Shown here piece by piece: positions 35,710 through 45,557 of a DNA stretch of 64,000 bases. The position numbers were made by a program, and so were the translations under genes. This DNA comes from Paraglaciecola algarum (lineage in GTDB: Bacteria > Pseudomonadota > Gammaproteobacteria > Enterobacterales > Alteromonadaceae): NCBI RefSeq assembly GCF_021532655.1, contig NZ_JAKGAS010000004.1, positions 248,001 through 312,000 of the forward strand, given 5' to 3'. Under the pieces are notes generated by a model. The model ran no database searches and was not told where the DNA came from. It saw only the letters and a list, made by a program, of their open reading frames with translations. The number at the start of each line of letters is the position of its first letter. Position 1 is the first letter of the stretch.

Positions 35710-36519
35710 TTAACAACTTTTAATTTTGATCCAAGCCGCTTCCATTTGTTCTAGACTAGCTTTTGTTACATCTTGACCTTGCTCTTCAAGCAATTTTTCT
35801 ACTTGTCTAAAACGTTTTTCAAACTTGTTATTGGCTTTTATTAAGGCCATTTCCGGATTCACTTTAGCGTGTCTGGCGAGGTTGACGACCGCAAAAAGTA
35901 AGTCACCAATTTCTTCTTCAACTGCCCCTTGGTTCACCTCGTTCGCGTTCACCTCGGCTAATACTTCTTCAATCTCTTCATGCACCTTATCAACAACTGG
36001 GGGTAACTCAGGCCAATCAAACCCCACTTTGGCGCACTTTTTCTGTAATTTATTCGCTCGCAACAGTGGAGTTAAACCTTTAGGAATATTAGCTAAAGCA
36101 CTGTCGTCTGCCTCTTGGCCTTTATTTTTAAGCTCTTGCTGTTTAATTGCATCCCATTGTAGGGCAAGTGACTCCTGCGACATTTGCGATTGCTTGTCAA
36201 ATACATGAGGGTGACGGCGGACTAATTTATCGCTTATTGCTTGGGCGATATCATCAAACTCGAATTCACCTTGCTCTTTAGCAAGTTGAGCATAAAACAC
36301 CACCTGAAAAAGTAAGTCGCCTAACTCGTCTTTTATGTCATACATATCACCATGTAATATAGCATCTGCTACTTCATAGGTTTCTTCAATAGTGTGAGGG
36401 ACAATCGATGCAAAAGTTTGCTCTATATCCCAAGGACACCCCGTTTGTGGGTCACGTAGTTGCTGCATTATGGTTAATAAACGAGGCAGCTGTGTCAAGT
36501 TATTGCTTGGCTTGGACAC
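35710..36519 (-). CDS. mazG: Nucleoside triphosphate pyrophosphohydrolase MazG
   Basis: Hydrolyses (d)NTPs to monophosphates and can affect ppGpp levels. The 269-residue chain has two MazG domains. The first starts LRDPQTGCPWDIEQTFASIVPHTIEETYEVADAI and contains the EExxE metal motif and DELGDLLFQVVFYA. The second has EEIEEVLAEVNA and EEIGDLLFAVVNLARH. It ends with EQMEAAWIKIK. The GTG start directly abuts the relA stop codon, so the genes are coupled, as in many gammaproteobacteria. Confidence 0.96.
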   Translation of the reverse strand: MSKPSNNLTQLPRLLTIMQQLRDPQTGCPWDIEQTFASIVPHTIEETYEVADAILHGDMYDIKDELGDLLFQVVFYAQLAKEQGEFEFDDIAQAISDKLVRRHPHVFDKQSQMSQESLALQWDAIKQQELKNKGQEADDSALANIPKGLTPLLRANKLQKKCAKVGFDWPELPPVVDKVHEEIEEVLAEVNANEVNQGAVEEEIGDLLFAVVNLARHAKVNPEMALIKANNKFEKRFRQVEKLLEEQGQDVTKASLEQMEAAWIKIKSC

Positions 36520-38688
36520 TTACTTGTCTACCTTAAATACGTCAAGCACACCTTTAACTTGTTGAATTCTCGTAATAGTTTTTGACAGGGTTCCCAAATT
36601 TTTCACTTCAAGGGTTAGTTCGATTTTGGCTGTATTGTTACGGGTGTCACTGCTACTGTTCACCCCTAGTAAACTCGCTTTTTCATTAGCCAGCACAGTA
36701 GTGACATCTCTTAACACACCTGCTCTGTCGGTACTTAGGACCTGTAATTTAGCTAAGAAGGCAGCCTCTAAATCACTAGCCCAGTTGACTTCAATTTGCC
36801 GTTCTGGGTGACTGTCTAATAAATGATTGAGTTGTTCACAGTCTTCTCTATGCACACTAACTCCGCGACCTTGGGTGATATATCCCAAAATATCTTCACC
36901 GGGTAATGGCTGACAACATCTGGCAATTTGATTCATCAAATTACCTACCCCTTCTACCACTATACTGTCTTTTTTCAACTTTGCAGATTGAGGTTTTCGG
37001 GGTTTAATTCTGGGATCTAAGTCAAGCTCTGGCTCTGGTGCATGTTTTTGCTGGAGAAAATGCACCACTTGCATAATACGAATATCGCCGCCGCCAATGG
37101 CAGCATATAAATCATCCAGATTTTGCATATTAAAACGCTCTGTAGCGTCACTGGCTTCTTTGGGATCAATACTTAACTTAACCAATTCACGGTCAAGCAT
37201 ATCTTTCCCTGCATGAATATTTTTGTCTTTATCTTGTTTCTTAAAATAGGTTTGGATTTTTGCTCTAGCTCTAGAGGAATAAACATATCCCAAACCTTGG
37301 TGCATCCAATCTCGACTTGGATTGGACTTTTTGCCGGTTAAAATTTCCACTTGATCACCGGTTTGCAATTGGTAAGTAAATGGCACAATTCTGCCTCCTA
37401 CTTTTGCACCATTACATCTATGTCCAACATTACTGTGAATATAATAAGCAAAATCTAGTGGCGTCGAACCAAGTGGTAAGTCAACCACGTCACCATTTGG
37501 AGTGAAAACATACACTCGGTCATCAAATACTTGGCTACGTAACTCCTCAACAATATCGCCACTATCAGACACTTCCTCTTGCCATAACAATATTTTACGC
37601 AACCAATTAATGCGCTCTTCATAGCCCGAACGACTAACAGACGCACCTTCTTTATAACGCCAGTGCGCAGCTACACCTAACTCAGCATCATCATGCATTT
37701 GTTTGGTACGGATTTGGATTTCAATGGTTTTACCTAGTTTCCCCAAAGTAACCGTGTGAATTGACTGATAACCATTAGGCTTAGGCGTGGCAATATAGTC
37801 GTCAAACTCTTTGGGGATATGCTTCCAATGAGAATGCACCACACCTAAAGCGGCATAACAATCTTGCAGTCGCTCAGCGATTATTCTGACTGCACGAATA
37901 TCGTATAGTTGATCGAAGCTTAAATGTTTCTTTTGCATCTTTTTCCAGATGCTATAAATGTGTTTAGGGCGGCCATACACTTTGGCTTTGATATTTTGAG
38001 CATCAAGAGCAGCCTGCAAATCACCAACAAAATCTTCGATGTATTGTTCCCTGTCCGTACGCTTTTCATCTAATAATTTGGCAATTTTTTTATAGGTCAG
38101 AGGATGCAAATACCGAAACGAATGATCTTCTAACTCCCACTTTAGTTGGCCTATGCCTAGTCGGTTAGCTAAAGGAGCATAAATAGTGGCGCACTCTCGG
38201 GCAACCAACACTCGCGTTTCTTCATCTTCGTTTTTAACGGACTGCAAAGTACAAATACGCTCAGCAAGTTTTAACACCACAGCTCGCACATCTTCTACCA
38301 TAGCCAATAACATACGTCGTACGTTATCTATTTGCGCTTCACTATTTTTCTTTCCGCTGTTGGCCCGCGTATGTAAAGACTTAATGGCGTCCATACGACG
38401 TATACCAATAATTAACTTTTGGATCCCTTCACCAAACTGTTCTTTAATTTGCTCTTCATTTAATTGGTGTACTTCACAATATGGGTAGACTAAAGCGGCT
38501 TGTAAGGTTTCATCATCCATGTGAAGTTCGTGCAGAATTTCTACCATTTCTTGGCCAATTAATAGAATTTCTGGGGTATCTGACACATCACGCAATTTTT
38601 GTTTAGTGGTATCAGGCAGGTTTAACTGCGCCAACCATTCATCAAACGGAGGGCGTTGTTCTTCATGCACTTTACGAATAGAAACCAT
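36520..38688 (-). CDS. relA: GTP pyrophosphokinase RelA (stringent response)
   Basis: Ribosome-associated (p)ppGpp synthetase of 722 residues. The N-terminal hydrolase-like region lacks the HD dyad: where SpoT has HD, this has YPYCEVHQLNEEQ and EQFGEGIQKLI, so it is the synthetase-only RelA and not SpoT. The synthetase motif EIQIRTKQMHDDAELGVAAHWRYKEG is intact, with YQSIHTVTLG before it. A TGS domain (VYVFTPNGDVVDLPLGSTPLDFAYYIH), a zinc-finger/CC region (IARCCQPLPGEDILGYI) and a C-terminal ACT domain follow. mazG follows directly. No rlmD gene is upstream here; acpS is next, after a 196-nt gap. Confidence 0.97.
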   Translation of the reverse strand: MVSIRKVHEEQRPPFDEWLAQLNLPDTTKQKLRDVSDTPEILLIGQEMVEILHELHMDDETLQAALVYPYCEVHQLNEEQIKEQFGEGIQKLIIGIRRMDAIKSLHTRANSGKKNSEAQIDNVRRMLLAMVEDVRAVVLKLAERICTLQSVKNEDEETRVLVARECATIYAPLANRLGIGQLKWELEDHSFRYLHPLTYKKIAKLLDEKRTDREQYIEDFVGDLQAALDAQNIKAKVYGRPKHIYSIWKKMQKKHLSFDQLYDIRAVRIIAERLQDCYAALGVVHSHWKHIPKEFDDYIATPKPNGYQSIHTVTLGKLGKTIEIQIRTKQMHDDAELGVAAHWRYKEGASVSRSGYEERINWLRKILLWQEEVSDSGDIVEELRSQVFDDRVYVFTPNGDVVDLPLGSTPLDFAYYIHSNVGHRCNGAKVGGRIVPFTYQLQTGDQVEILTGKKSNPSRDWMHQGLGYVYSSRARAKIQTYFKKQDKDKNIHAGKDMLDRELVKLSIDPKEASDATERFNMQNLDDLYAAIGGGDIRIMQVVHFLQQKHAPEPELDLDPRIKPRKPQSAKLKKDSIVVEGVGNLMNQIARCCQPLPGEDILGYITQGRGVSVHREDCEQLNHLLDSHPERQIEVNWASDLEAAFLAKLQVLSTDRAGVLRDVTTVLANEKASLLGVNSSSDTRNNTAKIELTLEVKNLGTLSKTITRIQQVKGVLDVFKVDK

Positions 38689-38884
38689 CTAACACTATCC
38701 TATTTACTTATTAACTTAACGCTAAAAATTTAACACCATAACTAACATTAAATGGGCCACAATTAATAGGCTCTTTTAAAGGGCTATAACCATGTATAAC
38801 CAAGCTATTGCCTACAAATCGACTAAAAAGCACCATGTCAGTGCAGAACTATTTCAAAATGCACAATAGGTTCAAAATAAAATA

Positions 38885-39262
38885 CTAGAGCGATTCTAAA
38901 ATAACAGTTGCCGTCGCGTAACTTTGCTCATCTGAAATAGAAAGAAAACTATTTTTAATATTTCTTTGTTTACATATTTCTGCAAACTTGCCACTTAAGC
39001 TTAAAACCGGTTGGCCTGAGGCTAAGTTTTTCACTTCAATATCTTGAAAACTCACACCTTCAGCAATGCCAGTTCCTAGGGCTTTAGATGCCGCTTCTTT
39101 GGCCGCAAAACGTTTGGCCAAATAACGAGCTGGAGACTTATGCTCTTTAAAAATCTCAAATTCAGACTGAGTTAACACCCTTTGGGCCATACGGTCTGAC
39201 TTCAATAAAAGTTTTTCAAAACGAGCAATTTCAACTATATCAGTGCCTAAACCTGCAATCAT
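38885..39262 (-). CDS. acpS: Holo-[acyl-carrier-protein] synthase
   Basis: Transfers the 4-phosphopantetheine arm from CoA to acyl carrier protein. The 125-residue protein has the two family motifs, [12 protein letters not shown] with the metal-binding aspartate at residue 8, and [17 protein letters not shown] with the catalytic glutamate. Length matches E. coli AcpS (126). The gene is 2 nt downstream of pdxJ, the conserved pdxJ-acpS pair. Confidence 0.97.
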   Translation of the reverse strand: MIAGLGTDIVEIARFEKLLLKSDRMAQRVLTQSEFEIFKEHKSPARYLAKRFAAKEAASKALGTGIAEGVSFQDIEVKNLASGQPVLSLSGKFAEICKQRNIKNSFLSISDEQSYATATVILESL

Positions 39263-39264
39263 TG

Positions 39265-39996
39265 CTAAGCTCGTGCTTCTAACATTAGCTTGCGCATATC
39301 AGTGACAGCTTTTGCCAAACCATCAAACGCGGCTCTGGCGATAATGGCGTGACCAATGTTTAACTCATACAGCTCTGGAATAGCGGCTATAGGTTTAACG
39401 TTGTGATAATGCAAACCATGCCCAGCGTTTACTTTAAGTCCTTTACTATCAGCATAACGAATGCCTTCCAATAATATACCCAATTCTTTTTGTTGCTCTT
39501 GAGCATTTTTAGCTTCGGCATATTGCCCTGTATGAATTTCAATAAATGGTGCACCTGCAGCAACGGCCGCATCAATTTGTTTTTTATCTGCATCGATAAA
39601 CAAGGAGACTAAAATACCAGCTGAGGCTAAACGGCTACAAGCTGTGGTTATGCGAGGTAAATTCCCCGCCACATTTAGGCCACCTTCTGTGGTCAACTCT
39701 TCACGTTTTTCAGGCACCAAACAACAAAATTCAGGTTGCGTTTTTTCAGCTATGGCTAACATCTCATCAGTCACAGCCATTTCTAGATTCATTCTTGTTT
39801 GAATAGTGTGTTTAAGAATTTCAACATCACGATCATTAATATGCCGTCTGTCTTCACGCAAATGTATGGTAATGCCATCAGCCCCGGCCCTTTCTGCAAC
39901 TTCAGCTGCATGCACAGGATCTGGATAACAGGTACCACGGGCATTACGTAAGGTGGCGATATGATCGATGTTCACACCAAGTAATATGTCTTTCAT
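39265..39996 (-). CDS. pdxJ: Pyridoxine 5-phosphate synthase
   Basis: Final ring-closing enzyme of de novo vitamin B6 synthesis, joining 1-deoxyxylulose 5-phosphate and aminoacetone phosphate. The 243-residue TIM barrel opens [49 protein letters not shown], a clear signature, and has [18 protein letters not shown] and [11 protein letters not shown]. It lies between recO and acpS, one base after the recO stop, the standard operon order. Confidence 0.98.
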   Translation of the reverse strand: MKDILLGVNIDHIATLRNARGTCYPDPVHAAEVAERAGADGITIHLREDRRHINDRDVEILKHTIQTRMNLEMAVTDEMLAIAEKTQPEFCCLVPEKREELTTEGGLNVAGNLPRITTACSRLASAGILVSLFIDADKKQIDAAVAAGAPFIEIHTGQYAEAKNAQEQQKELGILLEGIRYADSKGLKVNAGHGLHYHNVKPIAAIPELYELNIGHAIIARAAFDGLAKAVTDMRKLMLEARA

Positions 39997-39997
39997 T

Positions 39998-40735
39998 TCA
40001 ATCCTTAGACTGGTTTACACTTTTGGACCAAGTTTGTTGAAAAAGCTCTCTGCTTTTCAAAGGTTTGCTGCCTAATATATGGCTAAGCGCCATTCTGTTT
40101 AATCTTTTTGCGCATTGCAAGCTATCAGGGTCCCAATACTGGTTACTCATGTTAATCAAAGCTTGTCCAGTAAATTGATGACCACTTTTAGTATATTCTT
40201 CTACTTGCTTAATACCCTGCTCATTAACAAAATAATAAGCTAAATCTGGCTGAATACTTTCGCCAGTATCATAAGTCATTTGTATGTCAAAACCATAACC
40301 TAGGTCATTCAATAGACTGGTTTCAAAATGACGCAAACATGGCTCGATAGGTGCTAAGTTTTGCAACATTTGCAGACTAGCTTGATACAAGGCATAAATT
40401 TCAGGATGAGGTACTTCTTTTGGCAAGAGTCGATTTAACAACTCATTGAGATACATAGCTGAAAATAATTGATGGCCTGCCAATCGCAGCATAGAAGCTG
40501 ACGACTCTAATTGATTGAGGTTACGAAGTTCATGTTTACCGGATAAATTTAATAACAGAGGCTGGAATGATTGAAGTAAGCTTTTTTTGTCTCCTTTACT
40601 ACCACGTACGCCTTTTATTACGGCACTTACTTTGCCTAACTCTAAGGTGAAAAAATCAGTAAGGTAACTCGTCTCACGGTATTCTCGTCTATGCAACAAA
40701 AAACCATGTAATTGTTCTGAAACCAAGTCACTCAA
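39998..40735 (-). CDS. recO: DNA repair protein RecO
   Basis: A 245-residue recombination mediator that helps load RecA on SSB-coated gaps. The N-terminal OB fold shows [38 protein letters not shown] and [21 protein letters not shown]. The helical C-terminal part includes LYLNELL-like [15 protein letters not shown] and [15 protein letters not shown]. No cysteine zinc site is seen, as in E. coli RecO. It is followed one base later by pdxJ, an order common in this class. Confidence 0.95.
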   Translation of the reverse strand: MSDLVSEQLHGFLLHRREYRETSYLTDFFTLELGKVSAVIKGVRGSKGDKKSLLQSFQPLLLNLSGKHELRNLNQLESSASMLRLAGHQLFSAMYLNELLNRLLPKEVPHPEIYALYQASLQMLQNLAPIEPCLRHFETSLLNDLGYGFDIQMTYDTGESIQPDLAYYFVNEQGIKQVEEYTKSGHQFTGQALINMSNQYWDPDSLQCAKRLNRMALSHILGSKPLKSRELFQQTWSKSVNQSKD

Positions 40736-40756
40736 CCTAATGCTAAAATACTGAAA

Positions 40757-41038
40757 TTAACTAACTTTAATACGTACCACTTTCATAGCTTCGAATTCCA
40801 TGCCAGCGACTTCTTCTGTGATAGGATAATAGGTTAAATTGACTAGGGCACCCGTCAGATTTTTATAGGCTTTTCGACGGCGAAACTTAAAGGGCACATC
40901 AACACCTTCTATCATTAAAGTGTTGGCTAACCAGTCGTCGTCTTTTCGTTGCACATGAGAGACCACCTTCATGTCTTCTGAATGAGTGAGGTTATCGTGT
41001 TTATCTAAAAGTTTCTCAACGTCGGACTTTTTTGCCAT
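40757..41038 (-). CDS. Small conserved-looking hypothetical protein
   Basis: A 93-residue basic cytoplasmic protein. It starts MAKKSDVEKLLDKHDNLTHSEDMKVVSHVQRKDDDWLAN and has a central KFRRRKAYKNLTGALVNLTYYPI segment, so nucleic-acid or ribosome contact is conceivable from charge alone. There is no signal peptide or membrane helix. It lies 21 nt upstream of recO in the same direction and about 130 nt downstream of recJ, so it may be the first gene of the recO-pdxJ-acpS run. I do not recognise a family name. Confidence 0.65.
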   Translation of the reverse strand: MAKKSDVEKLLDKHDNLTHSEDMKVVSHVQRKDDDWLANTLMIEGVDVPFKFRRRKAYKNLTGALVNLTYYPITEEVAGMEFEAMKVVRIKVS

Positions 41039-41166
41039 AATCGCTAGGTTACCAGTTGCCTAAAAACGTCTAGTTTAGCACTTATCGCACATTACATAAA
41101 TATTTATACCTAAGCGCCTAATAAATATCGGTATGTTTTACTAATCAACAGCCCCTAATGGGCAAA

Positions 41167-42894
41167 TTATTGTGCAACTAAACCTTCAACCATTAATTGT
41201 AAACTGGTTCTGCCGCGAAATTCGTTTATATCCAATTTATAAGCCACACTTACCGACTGACACCTTGGGTTTGGCCAAAGCTGTAAATCAACATTAAAAG
41301 CGATGCTATCAATTAATAACCCACTTTGATGTTTGAGCACCATTTTTAAATGTTTGGTACCTACCAGTTTTTGATCCATCAACTGAAATTCACCATCAAA
41401 TAGAGGCTCAGGAAACCCTTGGCCCCAGGGCCCTGCATTTTTTAAAGTTTGGGCAAAAGCTAAAGAAAAATCCGCTGTTTGTAATTCACCGTCGGTAATC
41501 AATTCTCCGGCTAAAGGTTTATCTTTAAGATATTCCTCGGCAAGTTGATTAAAGGTTTGCTCAAACGCTGGAAGGTTTTTAACCGGTAAACTTAGTCCTG
41601 CCGCCATAGCATGCCCGCCAAACTTATCAATGATGTCTGGGTAACGCTTATTTAATTCCTCAAGTAAATCTCGAATATGTAAACCCGGAATAGAGCGAGC
41701 CGAACCTTTTAAGGTTTCGTCATCTTGATGGGCAAAGGCTATGGTGGGCCGGTAATATTTATCTTTTATTCTACCTGCTAAAATACCTATCACGCCTTGA
41801 TGGTAATCTGCTTGATACAAAACCAATCCAAAAGGTAATTTGCTAGTTTCAAAGTCTAGTGACTCTAGAGCCTGAATTGCTTCTTGTTGCATCGAACTTT
41901 CAATTTCGCGACGTTCTTGATTTAGACTGTCGAGTTGCACGGCGATTTGCCTCGCTTGACCTGGATCATCAGTTAACAAACATTCAATGCCCATTGCCAT
42001 ATCATCTAAACGGCCGGCAGCATTTAATCTTGGCCCCACAACAAAACCTAAATCGGACGCCACTAGTCGGCTTTTGTCACGGCCAGCCACTTCAATCATA
42101 GCTTGGATCCCAGGACGACATTTATCGCTGCGTATGCGTTGTAAACCTTGATGCACCAAGATTCGATTGTTTTCATCTAATGGCACTACATCAGCGACTG
42201 TGCCTAATGCTACTAAATCCAATAAGTCAGCTAAATTAGGCATCATTAATTGCTGTTGCTCAAACCAACCGATGGATTTTAATTTGGCTCGTAAGGCCAA
42301 CATTAGATAAAAGGCCACACCCACACCAGCAAGATTTTTGGATATAAAATCGCAACCTGGTTGATTAGGATTCACTATGGCATCGGCGTTTGGTAATACT
42401 TCAGCTGCAAGGTGATGATCAGTAATAATAACTGTCATGCCTAAAGACTTGGCTTTATCTACTCCAGCCAAACAACTTATGCCATTATCGACTGTGATTA
42501 ACACTTCTGCCTGCTTAGTGGCGGCTACCTCTACTATTTCAGGACTTAAACCATAACCAAAATCAAATCTATTAGGCACCAAATATTCACAATGCTTAAC
42601 CCCCATGGATCGCAAAGACAAAATACTTAATGCAGTACTAGTCGCGCCATCAGCATCAAAATCGCCCACTATTACAATTTTTTTATCTTGCTGAATCGAC
42701 TCAACTAACAAGTCTACCGCCCTGCCTACACCTGCCAATTTGTCATAATGCAATAATGATTTGGCAGTACGGCTCAACTGGTCAGCACTTTCTACTCCAC
42801 GGTCAGCATAAATTTGTTTAAGTCTTGGATGAATTGAATCAGGAAGGTGTTGCGTATTCTTGTGAGTTCTGCGACTGATTTGCACAACTGGCAT
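41167..42894 (-). CDS. recJ: Single-stranded-DNA-specific exonuclease RecJ
   Basis: 5-prime to 3-prime single-strand exonuclease of the DHH family used in recombination and mismatch repair. The start at 42894 (MPVVQISRRTHK) gives 575 residues, close to E. coli (577). The metal motifs are VGDFDADGATSTAL, TVDNGISCL, the DHH motif ITDHHLAAEVLPNADAIVNPNQPG, and VALGTVADVVPL. The DHHA1 domain has FGGHAMAAGLSL. It follows dsbC by 57 nt, the classic dsbC-recJ order. Confidence 0.96.
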   Translation of the reverse strand: MPVVQISRRTHKNTQHLPDSIHPRLKQIYADRGVESADQLSRTAKSLLHYDKLAGVGRAVDLLVESIQQDKKIVIVGDFDADGATSTALSILSLRSMGVKHCEYLVPNRFDFGYGLSPEIVEVAATKQAEVLITVDNGISCLAGVDKAKSLGMTVIITDHHLAAEVLPNADAIVNPNQPGCDFISKNLAGVGVAFYLMLALRAKLKSIGWFEQQQLMMPNLADLLDLVALGTVADVVPLDENNRILVHQGLQRIRSDKCRPGIQAMIEVAGRDKSRLVASDLGFVVGPRLNAAGRLDDMAMGIECLLTDDPGQARQIAVQLDSLNQERREIESSMQQEAIQALESLDFETSKLPFGLVLYQADYHQGVIGILAGRIKDKYYRPTIAFAHQDDETLKGSARSIPGLHIRDLLEELNKRYPDIIDKFGGHAMAAGLSLPVKNLPAFEQTFNQLAEEYLKDKPLAGELITDGELQTADFSLAFAQTLKNAGPWGQGFPEPLFDGEFQLMDQKLVGTKHLKMVLKHQSGLLIDSIAFNVDLQLWPNPRCQSVSVAYKLDINEFRGRTSLQLMVEGLVAQ

Positions 42895-42951
42895 AAAGTG
42901 ATTCCATAGGGAGAGTTTGCCTGCTAACAATGACTTTAGCAGGCATAAAGA

Positions 42952-43755
42952 TTACATAATAGCTTTTAACGCTTGTTCTAATTGAGCAGGTGGTTGATAA
43001 CCTAGTATAAGGGAACCATCTGGTAACACTATATTAGGTGTACTATTCACACCCATTTGTTGCGCAAACGAAAACTGTTCAGCTATTTTTGACTGACATT
43101 TTTTTGCAGCGACTTGTGAACCATTTTTAGCTTCATCCATAGCTTTTTGTGGGTTATCTGCACACCATACTGACACCATATCGTGATATGACTGACCACT
43201 AAGGCCTGCACGAGGAAAAGCTAAATAACGAACGGTTATACCTAAATCATTATACTCTTGCATTTCGTTATGAAACTTTCGGCAATAACCACAAGTAATA
43301 TCGGTAAATACGTTAACTACGTATTTCTCTTTTTCCGCTTTGTATTCAATAACACTGTCTTTAAAGTTTTCCAAACCAGCTAAACGAGCACCTGTTAAAG
43401 CGACTTCTGTCTCGTTGCGCATGCCCTGATCTAAGTTAAAAATACGCCCTTGTACAAAATAACTGCCATCTTGGCTCACATAAAATAAACCTCTTTCAGT
43501 CATCACTTGCAACAATCCAGGTACAGGTGATTCAGCTATAGACATAATCTCAAGCTGCAAAGTACGACTGACTTTGTTTCGAACTTGGCTAAAGTCCTGA
43601 GCGTCATTTAATGTTAAAGAGGCTTTGGCTGGAGCCTGACTAACCACTGACTCAGCAGCTTCAGCGGTACTGATGGAGCGGTCTAAAGTCAGTACAAAAG
43701 TGGTTAAAACCAACATACCGATCAAACTAATCGATAATATTTTTACTTTGTTCAT
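42952..43755 (-). CDS. dsbC: Periplasmic thiol:disulfide interchange protein DsbC
   Basis: Disulfide isomerase that corrects mispaired cysteines in the periplasm. The 267-residue precursor has an N-terminal hydrophobic segment (LSISLIGMLVLTTFVLTL), then a DsbC dimerisation domain. The thioredoxin-fold domain has the active site CGYC at 155-158 (FTDITCGYCRKFHNEM), the usual structural cysteine pair (VWCADNPQKAMDEA and KKCQSK) and the cis-proline segment NSTPNIVLPDG. The N-terminal part has about 20 more residues than E. coli. It is followed by recJ, as in E. coli (xerD-dsbC-recJ). Confidence 0.95.
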   Translation of the reverse strand: MNKVKILSISLIGMLVLTTFVLTLDRSISTAEAAESVVSQAPAKASLTLNDAQDFSQVRNKVSRTLQLEIMSIAESPVPGLLQVMTERGLFYVSQDGSYFVQGRIFNLDQGMRNETEVALTGARLAGLENFKDSVIEYKAEKEKYVVNVFTDITCGYCRKFHNEMQEYNDLGITVRYLAFPRAGLSGQSYHDMVSVWCADNPQKAMDEAKNGSQVAAKKCQSKIAEQFSFAQQMGVNSTPNIVLPDGSLILGYQPPAQLEQALKAIM

Positions 43756-43881
43756 AAGTTTCCTAAATTAATCTAACTACAGATAAGACCCTTAAAGAGT
43801 CAATTAATTTCAAATTTGATGGGGTTAGTTTAACGGAACACTGAACGTAAACCAAAGGTTTCTAGTTATATCTAAAGGCTG

Positions 43882-45195
43882 TTAGTTATTTTTTCGGTAT
43901 TTTTCCATACGCTTTTTAAGCTCAGATATTTTAGTTTCTAATTCATTTTTATATTTAGCACTATTTAAAAAATTATCAGCTTGGGTCTGACTGACTTTTT
44001 GGTAACTCGAATAAACTCTCATTGATATGGCCAAGTACTCTTTTTTATCGGTAAATAAATCAAGATTATTGGCAGCGAACTCAGGTTGTCGATAAGTGCT
44101 ACTTTTCACCACATTTTTCATCAAAGTATTGGTGTCGACATCTACTTGCTCTTGTACCCAACTCAAGGCTTTTTCAGGGCTAGTAAAACTCAATGATTTC
44201 GCCACAAAACTTGCCCGTTTTTGTCTATTGGCACTGCCTGCAGTGTTCATATACATCTCAGCCGCTTTATCAGCATCAGTATATAGCCAGGTACGATAAA
44301 CGCTCTCTTCTAGTTTATTTTGTTCGGCTTTATCTTCTATTGTGCTTACCCACTGCAATACATCTTCTGGCGCTTTGCTTGTCCAAGCTCTGACAATATT
44401 TTGAGTCAAATCTTTATTGTCCATATCTTTAGTCTTGTCTAACACATGAACAAAATCTTCAGATGTAGATAATGATTTAGCTAAACCAGATACAGCCAGA
44501 CTTAAAGCCCTTCTGTCTCTTAAAAATGGGCTTAAATTGTCAATTGCAAGGTTTACATCCTGCTTTGCTATACCTGCGAATATTTCAATCAAAACGCCAT
44601 TTAATTTAATACTTTGACTATTAACATTTAGGTTGAACCAATCCAAAGCAGCCAAAGGGTCACTATCGGCCCAAGTACTTAGTACTGTTGTTCTACCGGC
44701 AGTTTGTGCTTTATTTGACAGCACTTGATGCTCCACAAAAGCCATGGCAGACTGTGGTTCAAACTCTGCGTATCGACTCAACAATAACGAAAATAACTTT
44801 GAGGACTCTTCATCAAGAACCTTGGTATCTATATCGCTAAGGGCTTGTAATAATTGCTCAGGATTTAACTGCAAAAGTAAATTATAGGCTTGGGCCAGTT
44901 CAGCCATGTTCATTCCAGAACCATTATCTAATAGCTCTTTTACCTGCAATAAAATATCATTTGAACTTAACTGACTGTGAGTATCATGATTCGTATTTAT
45001 ATTCAAAAAAGATGATTGCGCGAACTTAGTTGTCACAACTTTATTTGGGTTTGGGTTAGCTTCTAATGATGACTCAGAGGGCTCTTGCTGAACGAATGCA
45101 GAGGAGTTAATTACAGGGTTTTGTTGCCACTTATACCCAACATAAAAAGCAGCAAGCAACGATCCCCCCCAAAGCAATCCAATTATATATTTCAT
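43882..45195 (-). CDS. Membrane-anchored helical-repeat protein of unknown function
   Basis: A 437-residue protein with one N-terminal membrane segment (YIIGLLWGGSLLAAFYVGY) and a long periplasmic part. After a polar linker it holds repeated helical units of about 30-40 residues that end in a tryptophan-containing core, for example DPLAALDWFNLN, APEDVLQWVSTIED and SPEKALSWVQEQVD, and a VYRTWLYTDADKAAEMY segment. This resembles Sel1/HEAT-like or other A-x-x-W helical repeats but I cannot name a family. A coiled, lysine-rich tail ends the protein. It lies downstream of the DUF2007 gene and, beyond it, pilU and pilT, all in the same direction, so a pilus-related role is possible but unsupported by motifs. 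Confidence 0.6.
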   Translation of the reverse strand: MKYIIGLLWGGSLLAAFYVGYKWQQNPVINSSAFVQQEPSESSLEANPNPNKVVTTKFAQSSFLNINTNHDTHSQLSSNDILLQVKELLDNGSGMNMAELAQAYNLLLQLNPEQLLQALSDIDTKVLDEESSKLFSLLLSRYAEFEPQSAMAFVEHQVLSNKAQTAGRTTVLSTWADSDPLAALDWFNLNVNSQSIKLNGVLIEIFAGIAKQDVNLAIDNLSPFLRDRRALSLAVSGLAKSLSTSEDFVHVLDKTKDMDNKDLTQNIVRAWTSKAPEDVLQWVSTIEDKAEQNKLEESVYRTWLYTDADKAAEMYMNTAGSANRQKRASFVAKSLSFTSPEKALSWVQEQVDVDTNTLMKNVVKSSTYRQPEFAANNLDLFTDKKEYLAISMRVYSSYQKVSQTQADNFLNSAKYKNELETKISELKKRMEKYRKNN

Positions 45196-45222
45196 TTATT
45201 ATTCCATTAATCTAATTAGCAT

Positions 45223-45534
45223 TTAATCAGGTCTGTTTGTAGTACATTTCCAACAAACCTCAAAGCTAGGCTCATTTTGTTCTTGGCATTTTGTGCAGTA
45301 CCAAGGTGTTAAGTCGATTGGCTGGGCTAGAAATTCCTCAATAAAAACTTTGGCTTTTGGTAACCATTGAGGATCATAAATCCACACTTCTGGTAATACA
45401 TCCATAGGAGATAACTCGCCCATAGCACCAATGGCAAATTCATTTTTTATAAAACATGCAATGCCTTTCTCTTCAAGTAATTGTTTAACTTGCCAAATCC
45501 TGAATCTATCTCCATCAAAAAATACTTTTTCCAT
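45223..45534 (-). CDS. DUF2007-type protein with C-terminal zinc ribbon
   Basis: A 103-residue cytoplasmic protein. The N-terminal part KVFFDGDRFRIWQVKQLLEEKGIACFIKNEF matches the DUF2007 (putative signal transducing protein) fold. The C-terminal end, WYCTKCQEQNEPSFEVCWKC, has two CxxC knuckles that should bind zinc (zinc-ribbon/RanBP2-like). Such domain pairs occur in many proteobacteria, function unknown. It is 23 nt downstream of pilU and 27 nt upstream of the unknown repeat protein, so it is probably in the pilT-pilU transcript. Confidence 0.8.
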   Translation of the reverse strand: MEKVFFDGDRFRIWQVKQLLEEKGIACFIKNEFAIGAMGELSPMDVLPEVWIYDPQWLPKAKVFIEEFLAQPIDLTPWYCTKCQEQNEPSFEVCWKCTTNRPD

Positions 45535-45557
45535 GATCTTTTCTATAAAAAACCTGG

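Noticed and set aside
36520..38688. SpoT instead of RelA
   Set aside because: The hydrolase HD dyad is absent and mazG follows directly, which fits RelA.
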